Shown here: one piece after another, positions 42,212 to 51,719 of the stretch
Layout: each line of letters begins with the position of its first letter
Numbering within the stretch: the first letter of the stretch is position 1
Source of the DNA: CAIKBL01 sp050247235
GTDB lineage: Bacteria; Pseudomonadota; Gammaproteobacteria; Ga0077536
DNA: 64,000 nucleotides
Direction of reading: 5' to 3'
NCBI GenBank assembly: GCA_050247235.1
Contig: JBFWUN010000020.1
Coordinates: 7,065-71,064 of the forward strand
The notes under the pieces: model-generated
What the model saw: only the letters and a program-made list of their open reading frames with translations
The model's database searches: none
What the model was told of the DNA's origin: nothing
Made by a program: the position numbers and the translations under genes

Positions 42212-43357
42212 TTACAGCGAGCGGGAGATCAGCTCCTTCATGATCTCGTTGCTGCCGCCGTAGATCATGCCGACGCGGGCATCAGTGAAGTAGTGCGCGA
42301 TGGGGTAATCCATCATGTACCCGTAGCCGCCGTGCAGCTGCAGGCAGCGGTGCGCAATCTCGCAGGCCTTCTCGGTACACCAGTACTTCGCCATCGACGC
42401 CGTTTCGGAGTCGAGCGCGCCGGCGATGAGCTTCGCGATGCAGTCGTCGAGGAACACCCGGGCGATGCGTGCCTCGGTCTTGCACTCCACCAGCGTGAAC
42501 TTGGTAGCCTGGAAATCGATGAGCTTGCGCCCGAACGCTTCGCGCTGCCGGACGTAGTCCGCGGTGACACGCACGCACGCTTCCATGCTTGCAACTGCCG
42601 ATACCGCGATGATGAGCCGCTCGCGTCCGAGCTGGTTCATCAGCTGGAAGAACCCCTGCCCTTCCTGTCCTCCGAGCAGGTTCTCCACCGGAACCCGGCA
42701 GTCGGTGAAAAACAGCTCGCAGGTGTCCTGGCCCTTCTGGCCGATCTTCTTCAGCGGCTTGCCGCGCCGGAAACCTTCCAGTCCGTCCGGTTCGACGCAC
42801 AACAGGGAGATGCCCTTCGCGCGTTCCTTGGGATCCGTCTTGCAGACCACGACGACGAGATTGGCGTTGTACCCGTTCGTGATGAACGTCTTGGATCCGT
42901 TCAGCACGTAGTGATCACCGTCCCGGATCGCGCGGGTCTTCACCGCCTGCAGGTCGGAGCCCGTGCCGGGTTCAGTCATCGCGATGGACGAGATGATCTC
43001 GCCGGACGCCATTTTCGGCAGGTACCGGCGCTTCTGTGCGTCGGTGCCATAGACGAGCAGGTAATGCGCCACGATGCTCTGGATGCCGCTGCCGAAACTC
43101 GTGATCCCGGCCTGCATCAGCTCCTCGTAGACGATCGCATCGAACCCGAAATCACAGCCGCCGCCTCCGTACTCGGTTGGAATGTCGGGGCACAGCAGCC
43201 CGATCTCGCCCGCCTTGCGCCAGGCCGACTTGTCGCAGAAGCCCTGTTCGATCCACTGCTCGCGGTTCGGCACGAACTCGGCTTCCAGGAAACGGCGGAC
43301 GGTGTCACGGTACAACGCGTGGTCGGCAGTCGACCACGGTGAAGGGCTGGCATGCAT
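42212..43357 (-). CDS. Acyl-CoA dehydrogenase (LCAD-like)
   Basis: Encodes 381 aa. FAD and substrate motifs are SIAMTEPGTGSDLQAV, KTFITNGYNANL and LHGGYGYM. The C-terminal box reads MIYGGSNEIMKELISR, with Gly where medium-chain enzymes have the catalytic Glu. The base is instead supplied by Glu in GRERLIIA, as in long-chain and isovaleryl-CoA dehydrogenases, so the enzyme should be active. ATG 43357 is used; the upstream frame is a shadow of the thiolase. It lies 56 bases after the thiolase gene. Confidence 0.9.
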   Translation of the reverse strand: MHASPSPWSTADHALYRDTVRRFLEAEFVPNREQWIEQGFCDKSAWRKAGEIGLLCPDIPTEYGGGGCDFGFDAIVYEELMQAGITSFGSGIQSIVAHYLLVYGTDAQKRRYLPKMASGEIISSIAMTEPGTGSDLQAVKTRAIRDGDHYVLNGSKTFITNGYNANLVVVVCKTDPKERAKGISLLCVEPDGLEGFRRGKPLKKIGQKGQDTCELFFTDCRVPVENLLGGQEGQGFFQLMNQLGRERLIIAVSAVASMEACVRVTADYVRQREAFGRKLIDFQATKFTLVECKTEARIARVFLDDCIAKLIAGALDSETASMAKYWCTEKACEIAHRCLQLHGGYGYMMDYPIAHYFTDARVGMIYGGSNEIMKELISRSL

Positions 43358-43413
43358 GGGGGTCTCGATCTCCAGGGGTGATGCGGGTGCTGCGCGCGTC
43401 CGGTGTCCTCGGA

Positions 43414-44616
43414 TCAGCCGGCGTGCAGGCCGAGCACGGATACGCTCGCCACGTTGCGGAACGGGTGTCCGCCGAGATTGTGGGTCAGCCCGATCGTGGG
43501 CGACGGCAGCTGCCGCTCGCCGGCACGTCCGAGCAACTGCGTGTACATCTCGTACGCCATGCGCAGACCGCTCGCACCGATCGGGTGTCCGAAGCACTTC
43601 AGGCCGCCATCGATCTGGCAGGGAATCCGGCCATCCCGATCGAACACACCGTCCATGACATCCCTGATGGCGCCGCCTTCCGGCGAAATTCCGAGATCCT
43701 CCATCACCACGAGCTCGGTCACGGAGAAGCAGTCGTGAACCTCCATCATGCTGATCTCCTTGCGCGGATCCCGGATCCCCGCCTCGGCGTACGCGCGCTT
43801 GGCAGCCACGCGGGTGGTATGCAGGTAGCTGCCGTCCCAGCCGGTGTTGGACATCTCGAAACCGTTGCTCGGCGCGAGCTGCATTGCCTTGACGGTCACC
43901 AGGTCCCTCAGGCCCATTGCGCGCGCCTTCTCGACGCTGGTGACAATGGCGCAGGCCGCCCCGTCGCTGACCCCGCAGCAATCCATCAGTCCCAGCGGGT
44001 AGGCCACCATGCCCGCATTCAACGCCTCGTCCTCGGTGATGACCTTGCGCAGGTGTGCCTTCGGGTTGAGCGCGCCGTTCGCATGACTCTTCACCGACAC
44101 GTGCGCCATCGCGCGCTTCAGGTCCTGCATATCCACCCCGTGCTTCGCGGCATAGGCGCTCGCGAGCTGGGCGAACGCACCGGGCGCGGTGGCATTCGGG
44201 AGCCAGAGGTCGTCGAACGTGCCCTTGGTCCGCTCGGGCAGTCCCGCGTAACCGGTGTCCTTGAGTTTCTCCACGCCCATCGCCAGCGCCACGTCACAGG
44301 CTCCGGCGGCCACCGCGTATACGGCGCCGCGCAGCGCCTCGGTGCCCGTCGCGCACATGTTCTCCACGCGCGTGACCGGGATGTTCGGCAGCCGCAGCGC
44401 GAGGCTCAGCGGCAACGCGGACTTGCCCGCACTCTGTTCCTGGTAGAACAGTCCAAGCCACGCCATCTCGATGTCTTCCCGCGCGATGCGCGCGTCGGCA
44501 AGCGCTTCCTTGAACGCTTCGAGAATGAGCTCCTCGGGCCCGCAATCCCAGCGTTCGCCGAACTTGCTGCAGCCCATGCCGATGATCGCGACCTTGTCCC
44601 TGATGCCAGTTGCCAT
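43414..44616 (-). CDS. SCP2-type thiolase / acetyl-CoA acetyltransferase
   Basis: Encodes 400 aa. The nucleophile is C88 in ENMCATGTEALR; MEVHDCFS provides the His and GGLKCFGHPIGASG the second Cys and His. Thiolases of this SCPx-like subgroup often form complexes with a DUF35 zinc-ribbon protein. The gene directly upstream, 17 bases away, encodes just such a DUF35 domain fused to an HMG-CoA-synthase-like domain. It may condense or cleave a 3-oxoacyl-CoA in this operon. Confidence 0.9.
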   Translation of the reverse strand: MATGIRDKVAIIGMGCSKFGERWDCGPEELILEAFKEALADARIAREDIEMAWLGLFYQEQSAGKSALPLSLALRLPNIPVTRVENMCATGTEALRGAVYAVAAGACDVALAMGVEKLKDTGYAGLPERTKGTFDDLWLPNATAPGAFAQLASAYAAKHGVDMQDLKRAMAHVSVKSHANGALNPKAHLRKVITEDEALNAGMVAYPLGLMDCCGVSDGAACAIVTSVEKARAMGLRDLVTVKAMQLAPSNGFEMSNTGWDGSYLHTTRVAAKRAYAEAGIRDPRKEISMMEVHDCFSVTELVVMEDLGISPEGGAIRDVMDGVFDRDGRIPCQIDGGLKCFGHPIGASGLRMAYEMYTQLLGRAGERQLPSPTIGLTHNLGGHPFRNVASVSVLGLHAG

Positions 44617-44633
44617 GGGTTTACCTCACTCTG

Positions 44634-46076
44634 TCACGCGGACGCGCCGGGAATAGGCGCAGGTTTCCAGAAATACCGTCTGAAATGCCGCTTGCCGTCA
44701 AAATCCTTGATGCGGAATACCATCCGGACCTGGCTGCCGACCTTGACCTGGCCCGGCTCGAAATCCGTGAACTCCAGCATGCAGTTGGCGCCGTCCGGAA
44801 ACTCGACGTTTCCGTAGATATAGGGCGGCAGCGGCGTATACGCGAGCCAGTCCTCGGTGTAGGACTTCACGCGACCCGCGAGGTCGGCCAGGCTTTCGTC
44901 GGTCTGCGTATCCATCGCGCCGCACTTCACGCAGACCTGGGAACGCGGATACTGCAGCGTGTTGCATGCGCTGCAACGCCCCCCGACCATCCCGGTGATG
45001 TCCTGCCGCCGACGGTAGAACGCCGACTGCGACGTGCGGTTGTCGCGCTCGGCACGCAGGCCGAAATCGATGTCCAGCCGGTTGCGGAGTGACAGGTACA
45101 TCGTGTAGTTCCGGCAAACCCGCTTGTGTGCGAGGTAGCGTGACGGGCCGTGGTGGCCCTGCAGCTCCGCGAGCCGTGGCGTGGTTTCCACGACGATTGC
45201 ATCGGCCCCCTGCCCGAAGCCGATCACGAGGATCCGTTCGCCCGGCACCGCGGTTTCCAGCGCATGCGCCAGTACCAGCAGCGGATGCGCGACGCCGCAG
45301 TCACCGCAGTTCGCGAACAGCGGATCGACGAACAGGTCGGGGTTCGCCCGGATTGCCTTCGCAACCCCCTTGCCGATACCGGCGCTCGCCGGGAACACCA
45401 CGCGGTGAATCTCGCCGATGTCGGTCCGCGCATTGGCGAGCGCCGCATTGACCGCTTTGGGCACGATCTTGTTGTACCCCTCCTCCCGTATCCAGCGTTC
45501 TTCGAGCGCGTAGTCGTAATCCGTATCCGCTGCGCGGTACTGGTCGACAAAGTCATCGTGGAAGGATGCCGCCCCGGCGATCGTCGCGATCGGCGCGCCC
45601 TCGCCGAGCAGCAGCGCGGCGGCGCCGTGCCCGTAATTCATCTCCTGCGTGCTGCCCGGCTTGCCGTCGCGGCAGTCGGCGGCCACCAGCAGGGTGGACC
45701 GGGCGCCGGGATTGAGGCCGAGCCTGACCAGGGCGCTGGTCGCCGCGCGGCGGGAGCCCCCGAGGTCCTCGGTGGTCGTCTGCGCAGGGCAGCGCAATGC
45801 ATCGGCGACGATGCCGGAGTTGCTCCGATCCGCGAACGGGAGCGTGGTCGATGCGAGTTGGATCTGGTCAGGCATCCCGACGCTGCCGCGCAGACAATCG
45901 CGCGCGGCTTCCACCGCGAGCGTGACGGCATCCTCGTCCCAGTTCGCGACCGCACGTTCCCCCTTGGCGAGCCCCTTGGCCGCCGGCACGGCCCAGGCCA
46001 CCGCATCGGCGATGGCGGCACGGGCGAGCCGCAAGGTGGGGACATAGGCGCCGAACGACAGGATTCCGTAGGTCAT
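44634..46076 (-). CDS. HMG-CoA-synthase-like protein fused to DUF35 OB-fold/zinc ribbon
   Basis: Encodes 480 aa. Residues 1-300 have the thiolase fold of HMG-CoA synthase (ILSFGAYVPTLRL, EMNYGHGAAALLLG, FGQGADAIVVE). Residues 360-470 are DUF35: zinc ribbon C368, C371, C382, C385, then an OB fold (GRVKSYTEDW). The segment aligning with the catalytic NxCYxG motif reads EDLGGSRRAATSAL at 103-116, so the nucleophilic Cys is absent. In archaea thiolase, DUF35 and HMG-CoA synthase form one channelled complex; here DUF35 is fused to the synthase and the thiolase is the next gene. First gene of its operon. Confidence 0.82.
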   Translation of the reverse strand: MTYGILSFGAYVPTLRLARAAIADAVAWAVPAAKGLAKGERAVANWDEDAVTLAVEAARDCLRGSVGMPDQIQLASTTLPFADRSNSGIVADALRCPAQTTTEDLGGSRRAATSALVRLGLNPGARSTLLVAADCRDGKPGSTQEMNYGHGAAALLLGEGAPIATIAGAASFHDDFVDQYRAADTDYDYALEERWIREEGYNKIVPKAVNAALANARTDIGEIHRVVFPASAGIGKGVAKAIRANPDLFVDPLFANCGDCGVAHPLLVLAHALETAVPGERILVIGFGQGADAIVVETTPRLAELQGHHGPSRYLAHKRVCRNYTMYLSLRNRLDIDFGLRAERDNRTSQSAFYRRRQDITGMVGGRCSACNTLQYPRSQVCVKCGAMDTQTDESLADLAGRVKSYTEDWLAYTPLPPYIYGNVEFPDGANCMLEFTDFEPGQVKVGSQVRMVFRIKDFDGKRHFRRYFWKPAPIPGASA

Positions 46077-46247
46077 GAGCGTCTCGTGCTGATGAAGAAG
46101 CGTGCTGGCACGGATAGTAGCATCGGCGGTGGACGTACGGCTTCAGTCCGCGCGGACCATGCGCGGGCCGTCTCCCAACCCGGCTGTGGCGCCTCGCGGG
46201 CCATCCCGCTACTCTCCGCTCCTGTTTTCACCTCGACACGGAACCTC

Positions 46248-47921
46248 ATGGCCCAGTACGTATTTTCAATGCACAGGGTGGGCAAGATCGTGCCCCCCAA
46301 GCGCCAGATCCTCAAGGACATCAGCCTGTCGTTCTTTCCCGGCGCAAAGATCGGCGTGCTCGGCCTGAACGGCTCCGGCAAGTCCACCCTGCTGCGTATC
46401 ATGGCGGGCATCGACAAGGACATCGTGGGCGAAGCGATCCCGCAGAAGAACCTGCGCATCGGCTACCTTCCGCAGGAACCGCAGCTCGATCCGGCCAAGA
46501 CCGTGCGCGGGAATGTCGAGGAAGGCGTGGCGGCAGAGAAGGCACTCGTCGACCGTTTCAACGAGATCAGCATGCGCTTCGCCGAACCGATGAGTGACGA
46601 CGAGATGAACGCGCTCCTGGAAGAGCAGGCCACCTTGCAGGATCAGATCGACAGCGCCGGCCTGTGGGAACTGGACCGCAAGCTCGAGGTCGCGGCCGAC
46701 GCGTTGCGCCTGCCGCCGTGGGACATGGACGTGACCAGGCTGTCCGGCGGCGAACGCCGCCGCGTCGCGCTGTGCCGGTTGCTGCTGTCCAACCCCGAGA
46801 TGCTGCTGCTCGACGAGCCGACCAACCATCTGGACGCAGAATCGGTCGCGTGGCTGGAGCGGTTCCTGGAGGAATTCCCGGGCACGGTCGTCGCGGTGAC
46901 ACACGACCGCTATTTCCTCGACAACGTGTGCGGCTGGATCCTGGAGCTCGACCGTGGCCACGGCATTCCGTGGGAGGGCAACTACTCGTCCTGGCTCGAA
47001 CAGAAGGAAAAGCGGCTCGAACAGGAAGAGAAGCAGCAGTCGGCGCACCGCAAGTCAATGGAAGCGGAACTCGAATGGGTCCGCCAGAACCCGAAGGGGC
47101 GCCAGGCCAAGAGCAAGGCCCGGCTCGCGCGCTTCGAGGAACTGGCCTCGCAGGAGTTCCAGAAGCGCAACGAGACCAACGAGCTGTACATCCCCCCCGG
47201 CCCACGCCTCGGCGAGCTCGTCATCGAGGCTGACGGTCTCAGCAAATCCTATGGCGATCGCCTGCTGATCGACGGACTGTCCTTCACGGTTCCGGCGGGT
47301 GCCATCGTCGGGATCATCGGCGCGAACGGGGCCGGCAAGTCGACGCTGTTCCGCATGCTGGTCGGGCGGGAAGGCCCGGACCAGGGCACGGTAAGAGTCG
47401 GGGAGACCGTGCAGTTCTCCTACGTCGACCAGCTGCGTGACGCGCTCGATCCGAACAAGACCGTGTGGGAAGAGATCTCCGACGGCCTGGACATGATCCA
47501 GGTCGGGAACTTCCAGACCTCTTCGCGCGGGTACGTTGGCCGCTTCAACTTCGGCGGCACCGATCAGCAGAAGCGCATCGGCGACCTGTCCGGCGGCGAG
47601 CGCAACCGCGTGCATCTCGCCAAGCTGCTGCGCAACGGGGGCAACGTCCTGCTGCTGGACGAACCGACCAACGATCTCGACGTGGAGACCTTGCGCGCGC
47701 TGGAAGAGGCGCTGCTGACGTTCCCGGGCTGCGTGCTCGTCATCTCGCACGACCGCTGGTTCCTCGATCGCATCGCAACCCACATCCTGGCGTTCGAGGG
47801 CGACAGTCACGTGGAGTGGTTCGCGGGCAATTACCAGGACTACGAGGCCGATCGGAAGCGCCGGCTCGGGACGGACGCGGAACAGCCGCGGCGGCTGCGC
47901 TTCAAGCCACTCAGCCAGTGA
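46248..47921 (+). CDS. ettA: Energy-dependent translational throttle protein EttA (ABC-F)
   Basis: Encodes 557 aa, the EttA length. Two ABC domains are present: GLNGSGKST with RLSGGERRRVALCR and LLDEPTNHLDAES, then GANGAGKST with DLSGGERNRVHLAK and LLDEPTNDLD. The linker is a charged helical P-site tRNA-interaction arm (about 245-320). No membrane segments. EttA binds the ribosomal E site and gates the first elongation steps according to ATP/ADP. The MAQYVFSM start is typical. The gene diverges from the HMGS-like operon, and its stop overlaps the permease start (GTGA). Confidence 0.94.
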   Translation: MAQYVFSMHRVGKIVPPKRQILKDISLSFFPGAKIGVLGLNGSGKSTLLRIMAGIDKDIVGEAIPQKNLRIGYLPQEPQLDPAKTVRGNVEEGVAAEKALVDRFNEISMRFAEPMSDDEMNALLEEQATLQDQIDSAGLWELDRKLEVAADALRLPPWDMDVTRLSGGERRRVALCRLLLSNPEMLLLDEPTNHLDAESVAWLERFLEEFPGTVVAVTHDRYFLDNVCGWILELDRGHGIPWEGNYSSWLEQKEKRLEQEEKQQSAHRKSMEAELEWVRQNPKGRQAKSKARLARFEELASQEFQKRNETNELYIPPGPRLGELVIEADGLSKSYGDRLLIDGLSFTVPAGAIVGIIGANGAGKSTLFRMLVGREGPDQGTVRVGETVQFSYVDQLRDALDPNKTVWEEISDGLDMIQVGNFQTSSRGYVGRFNFGGTDQQKRIGDLSGGERNRVHLAKLLRNGGNVLLLDEPTNDLDVETLRALEEALLTFPGCVLVISHDRWFLDRIATHILAFEGDSHVEWFAGNYQDYEADRKRRLGTDAEQPRRLRFKPLSQ

Positions 47922-49741
47922 CGTTCGACGCGCTGACCCACCAGGCCTGGCTGACCTTGGGCACCCTCGCCTGGGTCATGGCGATGCTGTTGTTCACGCG
48001 CGTATCGACCGACCTCGTGATGATGGCCGGACTCTCGTTCCTGCTGCTCACGGGCGTCGTGACTGCCAGCCAGGCGCTGGGCGGATTCGCCAACGAAGGC
48101 ATGGCGACGGTTGGCGTGCTCTACGTGGTGGTCACCGGCCTGCGCGAGACGGGCGTGATGACGTGGGTTGCCCAGGCGCTGTTCGGTCGACCGCAGTCGG
48201 TGGCCGCCGCGCAGGTGCGGATGATGGCGCCGGTGGCCGCCATCTCGGCATTCATGAACAACACGCCGATCGTGGCGGCCGCGCTGCCGGCGGTGGTGGA
48301 GTGGGCCAAGAAGCATCGGATCCCGGTTTCCAAGCTGCTGATGCCGCTCAGTTTCGCGACCATCCTCGGCGGCCTCTGCACGCTCATAGGGACGAGCACC
48401 AACGTGATCGTTGCCGGCCTGATGCGCGAAGCGGTGCAGGCCGGCAAGCTCGAACAGGAACTGGGCTTCTTCACGCTTGCGTGGGTGGGGGTGCCATGCC
48501 TCGTCGGCGGGATCGCCTACATGATCCTGGCGAGCCGGTGGCTGCTGCCCGTCCGCGACGCGGCGCTCCGCCAGGCGGAAGATTCGCGCGCCTACACCGT
48601 GGAAATGACGGTGGAGGACGGCGGTGCCGTCGCCGGCCGCACGATCGAGGAAGCCGGCCTGCGCCATCTCAACCAGATGTTCCTCGCCGAAGTCGAACGC
48701 GACGGCGAGATCATCGCGGCAGTCGGGCCGCAGCTCCGGCTCGTGGGCCGCGACCGGCTGATCTTCGTCGGCGTAGTCGATTCGATCGTCGAACTGCAGC
48801 GCGTGCGCGGCCTGCTGCCGGCGACCGACCAGGTCTTCAAGCTCGACGGGCCGCGCGCAGGCCGGACGCTGGTGGAGGCCGTGGTGTCGGATCGGTGCCC
48901 GCTGGTCGGCAAGAGCATCCGTGAGGGCCGCTTCCGCACGCAGTACAACGCGGCAGTGATCGCGGTCGCGCGCAGCGGCGAACGCCTGCATCAGAAGATC
49001 GGCGACATCGTGCTCCGCCCGGGCGATACGCTGCTGCTGGAGGCGCGCCCGGCGTTCGCACAACAGCAGCGCAACTCCCCGGACTTCTACCTGGTGAGCA
49101 GCCTCGAGGATTCCAGCCCGCCGCGCCATGACAAGGCGCTCATCGCGCTCGCGATACTCGTTGGCATGGTGGCGCTGGCCACCGGTTTCGAGCACGTGCC
49201 GTACTTCGCCGATCGCGGCTTCGGCACATTGCACGCGGCGGTGGTGGCTGCCGGCCTGATGCTTGCCTCCGGCTGCTGCAGCAGTACGTCGGCACGCCGC
49301 GCGATCGACTGGAGCGTTCTGATCGTGATCGCCGCCACGCTCGGCATGGGCAAGGCGCTCGAGAGCAGCGGACTGGCGCAGGCCTTCGCGCACGCGATGG
49401 TCGCACTGGGCGGCGGCGATCCGCTGGCACAGCTCGTGATCGTCTACTTTGTGACGATGCTGATGACGGAGATGCTGTCGAACAACAGCGCCGCAGTCCT
49501 GATGTTCCCGATCGGCCTCGCAACCGCGACGGCGCTCGGCGTCAGCCAGCTGCCGTTCGTGATCGCGCTGACCATCGCGGCCTCCTGCGGATTCGCAACC
49601 CCCATCGGCTACCAGACCAACCTGATGGTTTACGGACCCGGCGGCTACCGGTTCACCGATTTCGTGCGCTTCGGCGTACCGCTCAACCTGCTGGTCGCGC
49701 TGATCACGCTCACGATCACGCCCCGCGTCTTCCCCTTCTGA
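47918..49741 (+). CDS. SLC13/ArsB-type permease with two RCK_C domains
   Basis: Encodes a 607-aa membrane transporter of the CitMHS/SLC13-like group. Two blocks of membrane helices (residues 5-200 and 400-607) flank two cytosolic TrkA-C/RCK_C regulatory domains (about 215-390; RTIEEAGLRHLNQMFLAEVER, GKSIREGRFRTQYNAAVIAV). SFATILGGLCTLIGTSTNVIV and FATPIGYQTNLMV are the symmetric transport hairpins. It carries a divalent anion such as sulphate or a dicarboxylate, probably with sodium. It starts at GTG 47918, coupled to ettA (GTGA). Confidence 0.88.
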   Translation: MTFDALTHQAWLTLGTLAWVMAMLLFTRVSTDLVMMAGLSFLLLTGVVTASQALGGFANEGMATVGVLYVVVTGLRETGVMTWVAQALFGRPQSVAAAQVRMMAPVAAISAFMNNTPIVAAALPAVVEWAKKHRIPVSKLLMPLSFATILGGLCTLIGTSTNVIVAGLMREAVQAGKLEQELGFFTLAWVGVPCLVGGIAYMILASRWLLPVRDAALRQAEDSRAYTVEMTVEDGGAVAGRTIEEAGLRHLNQMFLAEVERDGEIIAAVGPQLRLVGRDRLIFVGVVDSIVELQRVRGLLPATDQVFKLDGPRAGRTLVEAVVSDRCPLVGKSIREGRFRTQYNAAVIAVARSGERLHQKIGDIVLRPGDTLLLEARPAFAQQQRNSPDFYLVSSLEDSSPPRHDKALIALAILVGMVALATGFEHVPYFADRGFGTLHAAVVAAGLMLASGCCSSTSARRAIDWSVLIVIAATLGMGKALESSGLAQAFAHAMVALGGGDPLAQLVIVYFVTMLMTEMLSNNSAAVLMFPIGLATATALGVSQLPFVIALTIAASCGFATPIGYQTNLMVYGPGGYRFTDFVRFGVPLNLLVALITLTITPRVFPF

Positions 49742-49818
49742 GTCCCGGTCCGGTGACGCGCGCCCCGTCATTCGGGTAGTCTCGCGGTGACCCTCTCCGC
49801 GGTCAGGACGCGCCGACC

Positions 49819-51312
49819 TTGAACGAATCCACTTCTCCGACACTTCTCATCGGCGGTACCGTCGACGGCCTCGTCGAACAGGCGGCCGGAATGCTGAACC
49901 GTCACGGGCTCGTCACGGGCGCCACCGGGACGGGCAAGACCGTGACCCTGCAGATCCTGGCCGAGGGCCTTTCCGATCTCGGTGTTCCGGTGTTCGCCGC
50001 GGACATCAAGGGCGATCTCTCCGGGCTGGCGAATCCCGGCCGCGCGCACCCGAAGATCGACGAGCGCGTGGCGCGACTCGGCCTGGCCGGGTTTCGGTTC
50101 CAGGGCTACCCCGTCACGCTGTGGGACCTGTTCGGGCGCACCGGGGTCCCGGTGCGCATTGCCGTCTCGGAAATGGGTCCCCTGCTGCTGTCGCGCCTGC
50201 TCGGCCTCAACGATACGCAGACCGGCGTGCTCTACGCCACGTTCAAGATCGCGGACGACAACGGCCTGCTGCTGCTCGATCTGGCGGATCTGCGCGCGAT
50301 GCTCGCCTGGGTGGGCGAGCACGCGTCGGAACTGCGCCTGCAGTATGGCAATCTCTCGGCAACCAGCATCGCGGCGATCCAGCGCAGCCTGCTCGTACTT
50401 GCACAGCAGGGCGCAGACGGCGTGTTCGGCGAGCCCGCGCTCAACCTCGAAGACCTGGTGCGCCAGGCGCCGGATGGGCGCGGCGTGATCAACATCCTGG
50501 ACGCGACACGGCTCGTGACCTCATCGCCACAGCTTTACGGGTGTTTCCTCATCTGGCTGCTGGCGGAGCTGTTCGAAGCACTGCCGGAACGCGGCGACGC
50601 CGACAAGCCGCTGTTCGTGCTGTTCTTCGATGAAGCCCACCTGCTGTTCGACGAAGCGCCGAAGGCTCTCGTCGAGAAGATCGAACAGGTCGTGCGGCTC
50701 ATCCGCTCCAAGGGCGTCGGCATCGTGTTCGTCACCCAGAGCCCGCTCGACGTGCCGGAGTCCGTGCTCGGCCAGCTCGGGCTCAAGATCCAGCATGCGT
50801 TGCGCGCATTCACGCCCAAGGAGCAGAAGGCGGTCCGCGTGGTCGCCGAATCGTTCCGGGCGAACACCGCGCTCGACACCGCCGCCGCGATCACGGAACT
50901 CGGCACGGGCGAGGCGCTCGTGTCGACCCTCGACACGAAGGGTCAGCCCACGCCGGTCGCCCGCACGCTCGTGCGGCCGCCGTCCGCGCAAATCGGACCA
51001 ATCGACGATGAACGCCGCCGTGAACTGCTCGAGTCGAGCGACCTGCTGCCGCGCTACCGGGACCCGGTGGACCGGGAATCCGCGCACGAGCGACTGCTGG
51101 CGCGCGCCGCGGCGCGCCAGGCGCCCCCCGTGACGTCGCGCCAGGGCGAAGACGCGACTCCGCGCCGCGCGCGCGCCGCGTCCGCGCGGCAGGGGGTCGG
51201 CGAAGCGCTCGTCAAGAGCGTCGTTCGCTCCATCGGCACGCAACTCGGCGGCCATCTCGGCCGGCAGATCGTGCGCGGCGTGCTCGGCTCGCTGTTCGGG
51301 CGCGGTCGCTGA
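49819..51312 (+). CDS. HerA-like ATPase, DUF853 family (YjgR-like)
   Basis: Encodes 497 aa. Walker A is GATGTGKTVT near residue 36 and Walker B LFVLFFDEAHLLF near 270, with FVTQSPLDVPESVLGQLG as the sensor region. The DUF853 family is related to the HerA/FtsK helicases; the role is unknown, though homologues sit near DNA or envelope functions. The C-terminal 90 residues are Arg/Ala-rich ending in a glycine-rich helix (LGGHLGRQIVRGVLGSLFG). It starts at TTG 49819, since no ATG or GTG opens the conserved N-terminus, and lies 77 bases after the permease. Confidence 0.88.
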   Translation: MNESTSPTLLIGGTVDGLVEQAAGMLNRHGLVTGATGTGKTVTLQILAEGLSDLGVPVFAADIKGDLSGLANPGRAHPKIDERVARLGLAGFRFQGYPVTLWDLFGRTGVPVRIAVSEMGPLLLSRLLGLNDTQTGVLYATFKIADDNGLLLLDLADLRAMLAWVGEHASELRLQYGNLSATSIAAIQRSLLVLAQQGADGVFGEPALNLEDLVRQAPDGRGVINILDATRLVTSSPQLYGCFLIWLLAELFEALPERGDADKPLFVLFFDEAHLLFDEAPKALVEKIEQVVRLIRSKGVGIVFVTQSPLDVPESVLGQLGLKIQHALRAFTPKEQKAVRVVAESFRANTALDTAAAITELGTGEALVSTLDTKGQPTPVARTLVRPPSAQIGPIDDERRRELLESSDLLPRYRDPVDRESAHERLLARAAARQAPPVTSRQGEDATPRRARAASARQGVGEALVKSVVRSIGTQLGGHLGRQIVRGVLGSLFGRGR

Positions 51313-51350
51313 ACCGCGACCCTCGTAACAACTGCTGACGGAGGTATTGT

Positions 51351-51719
51351 ATGAACGCGACGACCGTGTCCAAGGAGGCGATCATCGATCGCCACGTGCT
51401 GACGTTCGACCCGGGCGACAAGCGCAACGGGAGCCTGTACATCGGGGAACCGCTCGAATCGGATTCAGGCCTGCACCTGGGTACCGTGCTCGGTGAACTG
51501 CGTGCCGCCGGGCTGTGGTCGCCGGAGCCGGAGAAACAGGTACCCGACGCGCACCGGGCGGCCTACCGGGAACAGCTTTCGCTGGTCGCCGCGCAGACCT
51601 ACCGCAGTGACGGCGGCGGCTTTCTGATCGCCCGGTTCGACCATCCCAAGTTCCCGTCCGATGCGTCCCGCTGGGACGAATGGCTCGCCTGGTTCGATGC
51701 CCGTTACACCCGCGCGTAA
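51351..51719 (+). CDS. Hypothetical protein
   Basis: Encodes 122 aa with no recognised domain, no signal peptide and no membrane segment. It is acidic and rich in aromatic residues towards the end (DEWLAWFDARY). A good ribosome site (GGAGG, seven bases before ATG 51351) and codon use like its neighbours support it as real. Its last 23 bases overlap the start of the outer-membrane protein gene, suggesting they are linked, but I cannot assign a function. Confidence 0.75.
   Translation: MNATTVSKEAIIDRHVLTFDPGDKRNGSLYIGEPLESDSGLHLGTVLGELRAAGLWSPEPEKQVPDAHRAAYREQLSLVAAQTYRSDGGGFLIARFDHPKFPSDASRWDEWLAWFDARYTRA

Noticed and set aside
42212..43357. Loss of the catalytic Glu in the acyl-CoA dehydrogenase (YGGSNEI instead of YEGT)
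   Set aside because: Long-chain and isovaleryl-CoA dehydrogenases use a Glu in the xERL helix, and GRERLIIA is present here.
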